DNA from: Pontibacter sp. G13
GTDB taxonomy: Bacteria; Bacteroidota; Bacteroidia; J057
Assembly: GCF_031851795.1 (NCBI RefSeq)
Contig: NZ_CP134696.1
Location: forward strand, 2,934,501-2,998,500
DNA: 64,000 nucleotides
Direction: 5' to 3'
The notes below the pieces were generated by a model that was not told the DNA's origin, searched no databases, and saw only the letters and a program-made list of their open reading frames with translations. A program made the translations under genes and the position numbers. Positions 52,656 through 62,000 of the stretch are shown here, in pieces. Every line of letters starts with the position of its first letter. The first letter of the stretch is position 1.

Positions 52656-53726
52656 CTAGAATGCATAAACCGCAGCTAGCAAGAATTGAGAGGCAGTACC
52701 AGTTGCCATGCCATCGGCATCCATGAACATATCGACACTGCTCAAGTCTACACGGAATTCAGGAATGAAGGTCAAGTCGCCTCCACCGAAGTTTCCGGAC
52801 AGTGTGATAGCAGATACCGTAGCATCTTTCTCCTCAGAAAGGATTCCGATTACGCTATTGGCAGCGAAATACTCGTAACGCAAGCCCAAAGCCGCAGATT
52901 CGGTGATCGCATAGTTGACATAGGCAGCCGCACCTGCAAAGGTAGCAGCAGTGTCCGCCATGTCTGAGTAGGAAGCGGCGTTCAAGCCGAGCATCAATTC
53001 GTCAGTAACCTGGAAAGTGGTGGTCAGGTCCAATTCCATTCCATCGTCGCCAGTGGTGAAGTTCACGTAAGCATCCCATCCTTCAACAGGAGCAACGTAG
53101 ATTTGAGCACCAATGCTGGTAGGACCGACCTCAGGATCGGCAGTGTACACATTCCAAGGGTTGAATACCCCCACCATGACTCCGAATTTGTCAGAGAAGG
53201 CATACTCCAACTTCACGCCGGCATTTTGGAAAGGACCGTTGGTGAAGAGGTAGGAAGTAGAATAGTTGAAGTTTCCGGTAGGAGAGATGATCTCATATCC
53301 AACGAATGTCCCCATGTAACCACCAGTGATGGTCAACTTGTCAGTGAAAGCATAGGATACATAGAGGTTTTGGATACGAGGCTGGAAAGCAGCAATTCCA
53401 ACAGGTTCGGAACCTTCAACTGGGATCAGTCCAGACAAGAAAGCTGGTCCAGCAGACTCTGCGTTGCGAGGACCCATCGCGATTTCGCCAACGAAAGACG
53501 CCTTACCAGAAGACTTTTCGAAAACCAAATCCAACATCCCGATAGAGATGGAATTGTGGTCGCCGGCAAAGCTGGTTCCGATATTGGCCTGGCCTGAGAA
53601 GTCATACTTGTAGTATGTGTCTACAGAACCGGAAATCGACAAGGAGCTAGACTCCTCTTCTTGAGCCCATGCGGGGGTAATCATGGCCATCAACATGGCC
53701 ACAATCATAAATCTTGAGAGGTACAT
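52656..53726 (-). CDS. Outer-membrane beta-barrel porin
   Basis: A 356-residue outer-membrane protein. Signal peptide MYLSRFMIVAMLMAMITPAW with AQ cleavage. The mature barrel has amphipathic strands separated by acidic loops (SLSISGSVDTYYKYDFSGQA, GMLDLVFEKSSGKASFVGEI, AGVKLEYAFSDKFGVMVGVF) and ends FLLAAVYAF with a terminal Phe. Such barrels are annotated as porin or outer-membrane beta-barrel protein in Bacteroidota. It lies 200 bp downstream of amt on the same strand, with a hairpin between, so it may take part in ammonium or other solute entry; that is inference. Confidence 0.85.
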   Translation of the reverse strand: MYLSRFMIVAMLMAMITPAWAQEEESSSLSISGSVDTYYKYDFSGQANIGTSFAGDHNSISIGMLDLVFEKSSGKASFVGEIAMGPRNAESAGPAFLSGLIPVEGSEPVGIAAFQPRIQNLYVSYAFTDKLTITGGYMGTFVGYEIISPTGNFNYSTSYLFTNGPFQNAGVKLEYAFSDKFGVMVGVFNPWNVYTADPEVGPTSIGAQIYVAPVEGWDAYVNFTTGDDGMELDLTTTFQVTDELMLGLNAASYSDMADTAATFAGAAAYVNYAITESAALGLRYEYFAANSVIGILSEEKDATVSAITLSGNFGGGDLTFIPEFRVDLSSVDMFMDADGMATGTASQFLLAAVYAF

Positions 53727-53866
53727 AAAATGATGTAGTTTGAGTTAGACTGGTGGGATTGAAGTAGTTGCCACGAGTAGGCAGCCCACAAGCTAGGGGT
53801 AGAGCTGACAGGCTGGTTAGACCTGGCTCCAAAAATCAATAGTTTGTACACTCTGGGGGAAGGGAA

Positions 53867-53904
53867 GAAACGAACGGGCGGGTTGTGTGGTACCCGTTCG
53901 TTTC
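53867..53904 (-). terminator. Hairpin after amt
   Basis: GAAACGAACGGG (53867-53878) and CCCGTTCGTTTC (53893-53904) pair perfectly over 12 bp around 14 nt. No long T-run follows, so some read-through into the porin gene is possible. Confidence 0.7.
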
Positions 53905-53926
53905 AGGAAGTGAAGTAGGGTAAGGC

Positions 53927-55159
53927 TTACTCGTCGTATACAATGGTGTATCCGCGAATTCCGTGCTCGTGGCTATCCAGGCCAGTAGTTTCGTGCTCGG
54001 CAGTAACTCGGATGCCCCAAACTTGCTTCAATACGAAGAAGATCAAGAAGGCAGACCCAAATGCAGCAGCACCACATGCGGCAACACCGATCAGCTGGGA
54101 AACAAACTGTCCCCATCCAGCGGAAGAACCGAAGATACCAACAGCCAAGGTACCGAAGATACCGCAAGTCAAGTGGACAGATACTGCACCTACACAGTCA
54201 TCCAACTTCAATTTGTCCAAACCTACAGCGGAGAGAACGACCAAGCAACCGGAGATCAATCCGATGATCATCGCTTCCCATGGAGACATCAGGTCAGCAC
54301 CTGCAGTAATCCCTACCAAACCGGCGAGGATACCGTTCAAGGCCATGCCCAAATCCCAACGCTTGAACAACAAAGCGGCCATGGATACGCCACCGATCGC
54401 TCCAGCAGCAGCTGCCAAGCAGGTAGTGGTCAATACCAAGGAAGTCAACGCTGGATCTCCAGACAGTACAGAACCGCCGTTGAACCCGAACCATCCCAAC
54501 CAAAGGAGGAATACACCGATGGTTGCCAATGGTACACTGGAACCAGGGAAGTCGTTTACTTTGCCATCTTTGTATTTGCCAATACGTGGGCCGAGCAACA
54601 TGATACCGGCCAGTGCGCCCCATCCACCTACGGAGTGAACCAAGGTAGAACCTGCGAAGTCGTAGAATCCAAGATCGTGAAGGAATCCACCACCCCACTT
54701 CCAAGATCCGATGATTGGGTATACCAATCCTACGAATACCAAAGTGAAGATGAAGTAAGAGGAAATCTTGATCCGCTCAGCTACCGCTCCGGACACAATG
54801 GTTGCTGCAGTAGCGGCAAACATCGCCTGGAACAAGAAGTCAGTCCAGTAGGTGTAACCGGCATCCGCATAAGCTGCAGTCAAACCTTCTTCTCCGGGAG
54901 CCAGCATACCGGCAAACCCGAGGAATCCATTGAACTCGCCTGGATACATCAGGGCAAATCCGATGAATGCATAGGTCAAGAGACCAATCGCAGGAGTAAT
55001 GGTGTTTTTGAAGAGGATGTTGACGGTGTTTTTCGCTTGGGTAAACCCAGCTTCCACACACGCAAACCCGAGGTGCATAATGAATACCAACGCGGTGGCG
55101 ACCATCATCCACACGTTGTTACCCAATAAGGCTAGGTCTAAAGCAATGCTTTCGTCCAT
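53927..55159 (-). CDS. amt: Ammonium transporter
   Basis: Inner-membrane ammonium channel of the Amt/MEP/Rh family, 410 residues and about eleven membrane helices. The twin pore histidines are at His175 (STLVHSVGGWGALAG) and His329 (DCVGAVSVHLTCGIFGTL). Other motifs are FACVEAGFTQAKNTVNI at the start and WLGWFGFNGGS in the middle. The N-terminal MDESIALDLALLGNNVWMMV has no separate signal peptide. No glnK/P-II gene is beside it. It is divergent from glnA over an 880-bp AT-rich region with repeated motifs, which suggests joint nitrogen control. Confidence 0.96.
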   Translation of the reverse strand: MDESIALDLALLGNNVWMMVATALVFIMHLGFACVEAGFTQAKNTVNILFKNTITPAIGLLTYAFIGFALMYPGEFNGFLGFAGMLAPGEEGLTAAYADAGYTYWTDFLFQAMFAATAATIVSGAVAERIKISSYFIFTLVFVGLVYPIIGSWKWGGGFLHDLGFYDFAGSTLVHSVGGWGALAGIMLLGPRIGKYKDGKVNDFPGSSVPLATIGVFLLWLGWFGFNGGSVLSGDPALTSLVLTTTCLAAAAGAIGGVSMAALLFKRWDLGMALNGILAGLVGITAGADLMSPWEAMIIGLISGCLVVLSAVGLDKLKLDDCVGAVSVHLTCGIFGTLAVGIFGSSAGWGQFVSQLIGVAACGAAAFGSAFLIFFVLKQVWGIRVTAEHETTGLDSHEHGIRGYTIVYDE

Positions 55160-56039
55160 GATGCTAAGAGATTAAGGGATAAACGTACAAGTAGAACTAG
55201 ACTCGGGGGGGATCGCTGTTGATTGAAATTCTTTCAACCAACAGTACAATTATATTCAAAATTGTTAAAAAAAGTAGGCGTTTGATTGAAATTCGCTCAA
55301 CACACAGCACTGAGCTTAGCAATTTATTAAGTCATTGTTTTTCAGGTATAAATGTTATGATTTCGGATTATCTTAATTCAGTACTACCTAGCAGGATTTG
55401 TCCTACGATTTAGAATCAAAAAACAACTCTTTGACATACAAGCCATTACACAAAACCACCTTCATAATCATCGCTAATTTGCGATGATCGTAGATTAACT
55501 TATTATTAAGTTGATTCAATTCGTATAATATTTCTATCTGGCAATTGTCAACAACCATAAAAACCGAAAAAAAATCTCGAATGCATATCAATTTTCCTGA
55601 ACCATCCCAATAAAACGCGCATAAATCCGCAGGTATTTGCAAACTTCAGGATCAAAATCACCCAAATTCAAACAACCCCTTCCAAGCAGTCACCTAAGCA
55701 TCATTTTTAGCCACAATTCTTGGACATTCCTCATATATAAGGCAGCAATTCACGAGATTCCTCATCAAAAACAGAGATATCCCGCGGGATTAACCCCAAA
55801 ATTTGCTCGTAAGAAAAAATAATCTTTGCTTTGCATTCATACTTGAGGATCAACAGGGTTTGTATCTGACATATCCTTCAAATTTCCCCGAATGTGCTGA
55901 TGAGATGTAAGGAGAAGCGGGGATAAATCATGGATTTGTCAGACATTCCAAAGAAAAGATCACAGTATTTTAACAGAATTTTCATTTTGTTAAAAAATTT
56001 TCTACAATTGCACCAGTAGAGTAGTAATCTATCAATAAG
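55160..56039. promoter_or_regulatory. Long AT-rich amt/glnA divergent regulatory region
   Basis: 880 bp with no credible gene. It holds two related motif copies (55218-55247 and 55281-55310), a possible third half-site near 55510, many short A/T tracts, and TACAATTG at about 56002, a 7-of-8 match to the -7 box 30 nt before glnA. The length is unusual for a simple divergent promoter. Confidence 0.55.
55218..55310. repeat. Two copies of a 30-bp palindromic motif, 63 bp apart
   Basis: Copy one contains TTGATTGAAATTCTTTCAAC, copy two TTGATTGAAATTCGCTCAAC, both followed by a CAG-type tail (ACAGTAC, ACAGCAC). The core TTGAAATTCTTTCAA is an inverted repeat. Spacing of 63 bp is about six helix turns, so a regulator would bind both on one DNA face. 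Confidence 0.6.
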
Positions 56040-57056
56040 ATGGCAAAGACAAAGTTTGAGTACATCTGGCTCGACGGATACAAACCCGAGCCAAACCTCC
56101 GCAGCAAAACCAAAGTGTTGGATCTTCCAGCAGACTACGATGGAGATCTGTCTGTGATTCCTGCATGGTCCTTCGATGGTTCCTCCACTGAGCAAGCTGA
56201 AGGTTCCTCTTCTGACTGCCTATTGAAGCCTGTCAACGTCTACCCAGACTCTGGCCGCAAAAACGCTTGGTTGGTCATGTGTGAAGTCCTCAATCCAGAT
56301 GGCACCCCACACGCTACCAACTTCCGTGCTTCCATCCCTAACGATGAAGAATTCTGGTTCGGTTACGAGCAAGAGTACACATTCGTAGTAGATGGTCGTC
56401 CGTTGGGCTTCCCTAAGAATGGATATCCTGCACCTCAGGGAATGTACTATTGCTCTGTTGGTTCCGGCAATGTTGCTGGCCGCGACATCGTCGAAGAGCA
56501 CTTTGACCTGTGTCTAGACGCTGGTCTCCACATCACCGGTATCAACGCCGAGGTAATGTTGGGTCAGTGGGAATACCAATGCTTCGGCAAAGGTGGACAA
56601 GACGCTGCTGACGCACTGTGGATCTCTCGCTACCTCCTCTTCCGTGTAGCTGAGAAATACGGAGTAACTGTTGAATTCGCTCCTAAGCCGATCAAAGGTG
56701 ACTGGAATGGTTCTGGTATGCACACCAACTTCTCCACTGAAGCGATGCGTACCACTGGTGGCGAAGCACTCTTCACTGAGATCTGCGAAGCCTTCGGAAA
56801 ATACCACCAAGAGCACATCGAGCTTTACGGTTCCGACAACCACGAGCGTTTGACTGGTCTTCACGAGACTCAGCACATCGATACGTTCTCCTACGGTATC
56901 TCTGACCGTGGTTCCTCTATCCGTATTCCGATTGGAGCGATCGAGGCCAACTGGGTAGGATACCTCGAAGACCGCCGCCCTGCTTCCAACGCAGACCCAT
57001 ACAAAGTGGCTGGTCGTATCATCGAAACTCTGCAAACTGTACCTGTTAAGGCATAA
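56040..57056 (+). CDS. glnA: Glutamine synthetase, type II (eukaryote-like)
   Basis: Makes glutamine from glutamate, ammonium and ATP. The 338 residues are of GSII length, far shorter than bacterial GSI (about 470) or GSIII (about 700). Motifs are IPAWSFDGSSTEQAEGSSSD, EQEYTFV, GPKPI-equivalent FAPKPIKGDWNGSGMHTNFS, and SIRIPIGAIEANWVGYLEDR then RPASNADPY. Codons are biased to C-ending and GT-type optimum codons, as for highly expressed genes. No adenylylation tyrosine region is expected in GSII, so control is probably at transcription, matching the long divergent region. Own terminator. Confidence 0.96.
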   Translation: MAKTKFEYIWLDGYKPEPNLRSKTKVLDLPADYDGDLSVIPAWSFDGSSTEQAEGSSSDCLLKPVNVYPDSGRKNAWLVMCEVLNPDGTPHATNFRASIPNDEEFWFGYEQEYTFVVDGRPLGFPKNGYPAPQGMYYCSVGSGNVAGRDIVEEHFDLCLDAGLHITGINAEVMLGQWEYQCFGKGGQDAADALWISRYLLFRVAEKYGVTVEFAPKPIKGDWNGSGMHTNFSTEAMRTTGGEALFTEICEAFGKYHQEHIELYGSDNHERLTGLHETQHIDTFSYGISDRGSSIRIPIGAIEANWVGYLEDRRPASNADPYKVAGRIIETLQTVPVKA

Positions 57057-57078
57057 GTTCTGCTAGTATCATAAAATT

Positions 57079-57119
57079 AGGGGCTGTCTCATTCATTGAG
57101 TTCAGCCCCTTTCTTTTTG
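57079..57119 (+). terminator. Terminator of glnA
   Basis: AGGGGCTG and CAGCCCCT pair around an inner CTCA/TGAG stem, followed by TTCTTTTTG. Confidence 0.88.
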
Positions 57120-57126
57120 TCTCAGC

Positions 57127-57379
57127 ATTTGGGCGTGTCTCGGCGATCTTTACATGGATTCCTGCCTTGACAGATATGCCGCCGAGCCGGGCTGTCCACG
57201 GGTCCACTATCGTTTCCGTCCTCGTGAATACATCATGAAGCTCCTTTGACCAGCCAGATAAATGGAAAAATAGGCCCGCTCAATCCGAATGAATCCACTC
57301 GGACCTCGCCCCGCCTACCCTAGAATCCCAATCTGGGGCTCGCCGTTACCATCCCTCACGCCTCACCCGCCAGCCGCAC
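57127..57379 (+). repeat. Dispersed two-hairpin intergenic element, copy 5
   Basis: It begins ATTTGGGCGTGTCTCGGCGA and ends CCAGCCGCAC. Stem 1: CTCGGCG (57139-57145) with CGCCGAG (57180-57186). Middle block CGGGCTGTCCACGGGTCC. Stem 2: GTCCTCGTG (57218-57226) with CACTCGGAC (57296-57304), complementary except for one position, enclosing a 69-nt insert absent from copies 2 and 4. Then CCGTTACCATCCCTCACGCC and a C8-A6 tract at about 57394-57408. Between convergent glnA and the hydrolase-like gene. Confidence 0.82.
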
Positions 57380-57402
57380 ATTCGATTGATTTCTCCCCCC
57401 CC

Positions 57403-57441
57403 AAAAAAGAATCCGAGCTATTCCATGAGAAAAGCTCGGAT
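57403..57441 (-). terminator. Terminator of the alpha/beta-hydrolase-like gene
   Basis: ATCCGAGCT and AGCTCGGAT form a 9-bp stem (57411-57441); on the minus strand TCTTTTTTGG follows, its T-run supplied by the A-tract behind repeat copy 5. Confidence 0.8.
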
Positions 57442-57465
57442 CATAAGTTCTGAGGTTCTTCAGGA

Positions 57466-58476
57466 TCAAGACGCCAAAGATTCATCCGATCCACGAGAAA
57501 AGGCTCGAAATCCTTCGACCAACTGATTAGGACATTCCCAGATCATCATATTGCCCACATAGTCTGGCATGATCTGCAAAGCGCCCATCGGCAAGGCCTT
57601 GACGAGATCGTGAGCAGATTTGAGTGAAAACTTTCGATCATTCAAGCTCGCAAGGATCAATACAGGAACTCCGATCCGACCAAACCTACTCTGAGCTTTT
57701 GCCAATTCGCCCAGCACCGTCCGATAGGCAGTCATCGGCCCCTTTTGCAGCAATCCCAAAAAAGATTGGATCATCTTGGGAGACACATCTGAACCAAACG
57801 CAGAAGATGCAAAGCCCCATCCATAAGATGGCAACCGGAGCAATCGCTGAAATCGTGTAGTACCGATAGAATTTCTCACCCAAGCGTATTTCAAATTCCC
57901 CATGCTTTCTCCTTGTGAATGCCCTCCGACGCATACCACTCCTGCAATAAAACGACGTGCGGACATCGGTTGATTTTGCAGAAAGTCCAAAGCGATACTA
58001 GCACCAAGTCCATGTCCAAGTACCCAGGCGTTTTGAACATTCATGTGATCCATCGCCAGATGAAAGTCCGTTTGCAGCTGGGCAAGATTCACCTGACCAT
58101 TCCCTAGTGAAGACGATCCGTGGCCGCGAAGATCCAATGCGATCACTCGATATCCATAATTGGCTAGACGAGACCAAACTGGATGCCACGCAGCTGCATT
58201 CATTCCGAGATCATGCAAAAGGATCACGGCAGGTCCACTTCCCCGATGCCATAGGTTGAGGATTGCCCCGTCAGGCGTATGAATTTGCACATCCACCCCA
58301 GCCAAAGATTCGGGAAGCCCTCCAAACGCACCTTGGGCTTCGTTGGTCTTGATCATGTAGAGATTGACATACATCGCGAGCTGATAAATCGCGAGCAGGA
58401 CGAGGATCGCGCAGGAGAGTGCGGCGATTGTGGAGAGGAATAATGTCATGAGTAGCGAATCGGGGGTGAAGGTCAT
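57466..58476 (-). CDS. Membrane-anchored alpha/beta-hydrolase-fold protein lacking catalytic Ser and His
   Basis: A 336-residue protein with one N-terminal membrane helix (about residues 10-33, MTLFLSTIAALSCAILVLLA) and a complete alpha/beta hydrolase fold: strand-turn GPAVILLHDLGMNAAAWHPV, VIALDLRGHGSSSLGNG, the nucleophile elbow WVLGHGLGASIALDFL, VPVLILASLNDRKFS and the last-histidine loop MPDYVGNMMIWECP. In active enzymes the elbow is GHSxG; here the nucleophile is Gly156 (codon GGA). The catalytic His is replaced by Asn309. So two of three catalytic residues are absent while the fold is kept. A binding or scaffolding role is likely. Next to the glutamate synthase genes, but no functional link seen. 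Confidence 0.82.
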   Translation of the reverse strand: MTFTPDSLLMTLFLSTIAALSCAILVLLAIYQLAMYVNLYMIKTNEAQGAFGGLPESLAGVDVQIHTPDGAILNLWHRGSGPAVILLHDLGMNAAAWHPVWSRLANYGYRVIALDLRGHGSSSLGNGQVNLAQLQTDFHLAMDHMNVQNAWVLGHGLGASIALDFLQNQPMSARRFIAGVVCVGGHSQGESMGNLKYAWVRNSIGTTRFQRLLRLPSYGWGFASSAFGSDVSPKMIQSFLGLLQKGPMTAYRTVLGELAKAQSRFGRIGVPVLILASLNDRKFSLKSAHDLVKALPMGALQIMPDYVGNMMIWECPNQLVEGFRAFSRGSDESLAS

Positions 58477-59029
58477 CGATCAAAAAACGAGAAAACTCCT
58501 GATCGAACGGGCGAGACCAATAAGATAAACTACGGAGAATTACGGCTTTATGCCAATATTCAGAAAATCAATTCTGGCCGAATCCACACCTACCCCAGTG
58601 TCGATATTTGGCGCGCAATCCCTTTCCTTCCATCATTCACCATGAACTTGAAAGAGCGATACCTCAAGGATCATTCAAGCCCCCTATTGACTGAGGAGCG
58701 ATCTTTTGTTGGGAACGTTTGTCATGCATTCAGATTCATTAACAATTCATCATTTCATTTCCCGTATCAATGCGACATTTTTTCCAAAATGGCTGTCATA
58801 TTTAAAATTTTGCAACAAATCTTGCAAAAGCTTATATTAGCGTACATTTTGCAGAATCAGGGAGTCAGGTATCCCTCCTTCAAAGGGCATCGATCATAGC
58901 CCCTCAATCGATTTTCTTTCATTCCTTTTTTTCAGGAAATCCATCCGGGATTTCTCCTGTGGGAGCCATTAGCTCTATTCTGCGGTACGTCTAATCCCCC
59001 CGAGACGTCGCTCAATAAACATTTCGTAT
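58477..59029. other. Divergent gap before gltB
   Basis: 553 bp. A frame at 58642-58899 (85 codons) lacks family features and is probably chance. TTTTGCA-type words recur at about 58812, 58826 and 58850, and GATATTTG at about 58602 matches 7 of 8 of the -7 box. Likely regulatory region of gltBD; nothing firm. Confidence 0.4.
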
Positions 59030-62000
59030 ATGAACGCGTGTGGTCCCAATTCAACCAACTCCGTTCCCTCAGGCCTATATGTTCCAGAATTGGAGCATGA
59101 TGCATGCGGAATCGGCTTTATTGCCGACCTCAAGGGAACGCCAACCCATTCAACCATCACAGATGCGTTGAACATGCTTACTCGGATGGAGCACCGAGGA
59201 GCATGTGGAGCAGATCCTCAGACGGGGGATGGTGCAGGTATCCTCATTAAGATTCCCCACGATTTCTTTCAGGAAGAGGCCCAATCGTTAGGATTCGAGC
59301 TTCCAGCCCCTGGCAAGTATGGGGTCGGCATGGTATTTTTTCCTTCCGATGAAGCCCGAAAGGAACCTGCCAGGGAGATTCTTGAAGCTCACATCACCAA
59401 GCTGGGATTTAAACTGCTCGGATTCCGTCCTGTAGAGACTGACTCCCAAAAAGCCCACATCGGTACTGGGGCTTTGGCTACCGAGCCAAGTGTAGAGCAG
59501 GTGTTTGTTGCTCCGATCGATCCATGGACAGAGGAAACCCTCGAGCGTAAGCTGTTCCTTTTGCGCAGGGCCACTTCGCATGCCATCAATCAAGCGGTGA
59601 CGGACATGGGGGATGATTTCTATTTTACATCTGTTTCTTCCCGCACGATCGTCTACAAAGGTCAATTCAGGACGGATCAAGTGGGTCCATACTTCCCTGA
59701 TTTGACAGACCCACGAGTCAAAAGCCCACTGGCGCTCGTCCATTCTCGTTTTTCCACCAACACTTTCCCCAAATGGCGTCTGGCTCAGCCATTTCGATTT
59801 ATCGCTCACAATGGTGAGATCAATACCATCAAGGGAAACGTCGCCTGGATGCGAGCCAAAGAGGTCATGATGGACTCCCCGCATTTTACACGGGAAGAAT
59901 TGGACATGATGCTCCCGACCTGTGATCCCAAGCACTCGGACTCACGCAATCTCGATAGTATCGTGGAGCTGTTGGTCATGAGCGGACGCAGCTTGCCACA
60001 CGCCATGATGATGCTTATTCCCGAAGCATGGCAGAAACAACCGGACATGGACCCTGCCGTCCGTGCCTTTTATGAATATCACTCCGTATTGATGGAGCCT
60101 TGGGATGGTCCAGCCTCAGTCTGCTTCACAGATGGCAAAATGGTTGGAGCTACCCTCGACCGTAATGGCCTTCGTCCTTCTAGATACTTGATTACAAAGG
60201 ATCATCGTTTGATCCTCGCTTCTGAGGCTGGGGCTCTACCTGTTGACCCCAAGATCGTCGTCAAGCGAGGACGCCTCCAACCGGGAAGAATGCTGATTGC
60301 AGACCTCGAAGCTGGGGAGTTGATAAACGATCATGACATGAAAGCGAGATTGAGTGCCAGACGGCCATACCAGAAATGGCTAGATGAAAACAAGCTCGAT
60401 CTACAAGAACTTCCAGACCAACAGGAAAAGCCCAAATACGAGCCCAATCCTACCCCGATAAAGCAACGCCAGGCCCTATTCGGAATGACTCAGGAAGAAC
60501 TCCAGGTCATCCTCATGCCTATGGCACAGAAGGGGAAGGAGCCCATCGGCTCTATGGGTGCTGATACCCCATTGGCTGTGCTCTCAAACCACAGCCAACA
60601 CATCAGCCACTACTTCAAGCAATTGTTCGCGCAAGTTTCCAATCCCCCGATCGACCCGATCCGAGAATCCTCGGTGATGTCGTTGTCTGCATGGATTGGC
60701 GGTGCCAAAAATGTTTTGGCAGAGACCCCTGCGCAATGCAAGCATATTGCTATCCACGGCCCGATCCTCACCAATGCCGAGCTGCACAAAATTCGCCACA
60801 TCGAGCATGCAGAATACAAGCCAGCCACCTTGGATGCTGTGTTTTCCACAGATGAATCTTTGGAAGATGCACTCAGCCGGCTAGAACAAGCTGCCACCAA
60901 AGCCCTCGATGATGGGGCGACGATCCTGATCGTGAGTGACCGTGCCGCGGGAGAGGGACTCGCACCAATTCCAGGTCTGATGGCCTCTGCAACTGTACAT
61001 CATCACCTGATTCGCAGCAAACGGAGACATGAAACTGCATTGATCGTAGAGACTGGCGATGCGCGCGAAGTTCATCACTTTGCTACGCTCATCGGCTATG
61101 GAGCTATTGCTGTCAATCCCTATTTGGCATTCGATTCCCTTCAATCTGTAGCCGGAGTTCATCCGATGGTGGCTGACTATACGGTATCTCAGCTTCATCG
61201 CCAGTACATCCAAAGTGTCGAATTGGGCTTGCTCAAGGTATTCTCAAAAATGGGAATCTCTACGCTTCAATCGTACCATGGATCTCAAATCTTCGAAGTT
61301 TTGGGGATCAATCAGGCAGTGGTCAAGCGCTGCTTCACAGGCTCTATTAGTCGAATTGGAGGATTGGATTTCCAGGGAATTGCTCAGGAAGTCCTCGTTC
61401 GATATCAGCAGGCGTTCCCCGAAGACGTTGAGAATCTGAGATTGCCATTTGGTGGATTGTATAGTTGGAGACAAGATGGCGAGAAGCATTTGTTTGATCC
61501 CAAAACGATTCACCTGCTTCAGAAGTCTACCAAAACCAACGATTACGGCCTTTACAAGCAATATTCCGAAGCCATCCAAGACCCTTCCCGTCCAGTAACC
61601 CTTCGTAGTTTGTTCGAATTCACTGGACAATCTCCGATCGCGTTGGAAGAGGTTGAGCCTGCCGAATCGCTGTTCAAACGATTTGCTACTGGCGCCATGT
61701 CTTTTGGGTCGCTTTCTCATGAAGCGCATAGCACCTTGGCGATTGCCATGAACCGGATTGGCGGAAAAAGCAATAGTGGTGAGGGAGGAGAAGACCCCAG
61801 TCGATTCGATCGCAAGTCCAATGGAGATTGGGAGCGTTCAGCCACTAAACAAATCGCTTCCGGAAGATTCGGGGTTACCTCTTGGTATTTGAGCGAAGCC
61901 GAAGAGCTCCAGATCAAAATGGCTCAAGGTGCCAAGCCTGGCGAGGGAGGTCAATTGCCCGGACACAAGGTAGATCCATGGATTGGCCGTGTACGCCATT

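Noticed and set aside
53963-55129. 388-codon plus-strand frame and a second one at 53943-54638
   Set aside because: Both are antisense to amt and result from codon bias; no start context or motif.
55219-55413. 64-codon frame in the amt/glnA gap
   Set aside because: Its apparent internal peptide repeat is just the duplicated DNA motif read in frame.
58642-58899. 85-codon frame upstream of gltB
   Set aside because: No motif, no signal peptide, AT-rich regulatory-looking DNA; probably chance.
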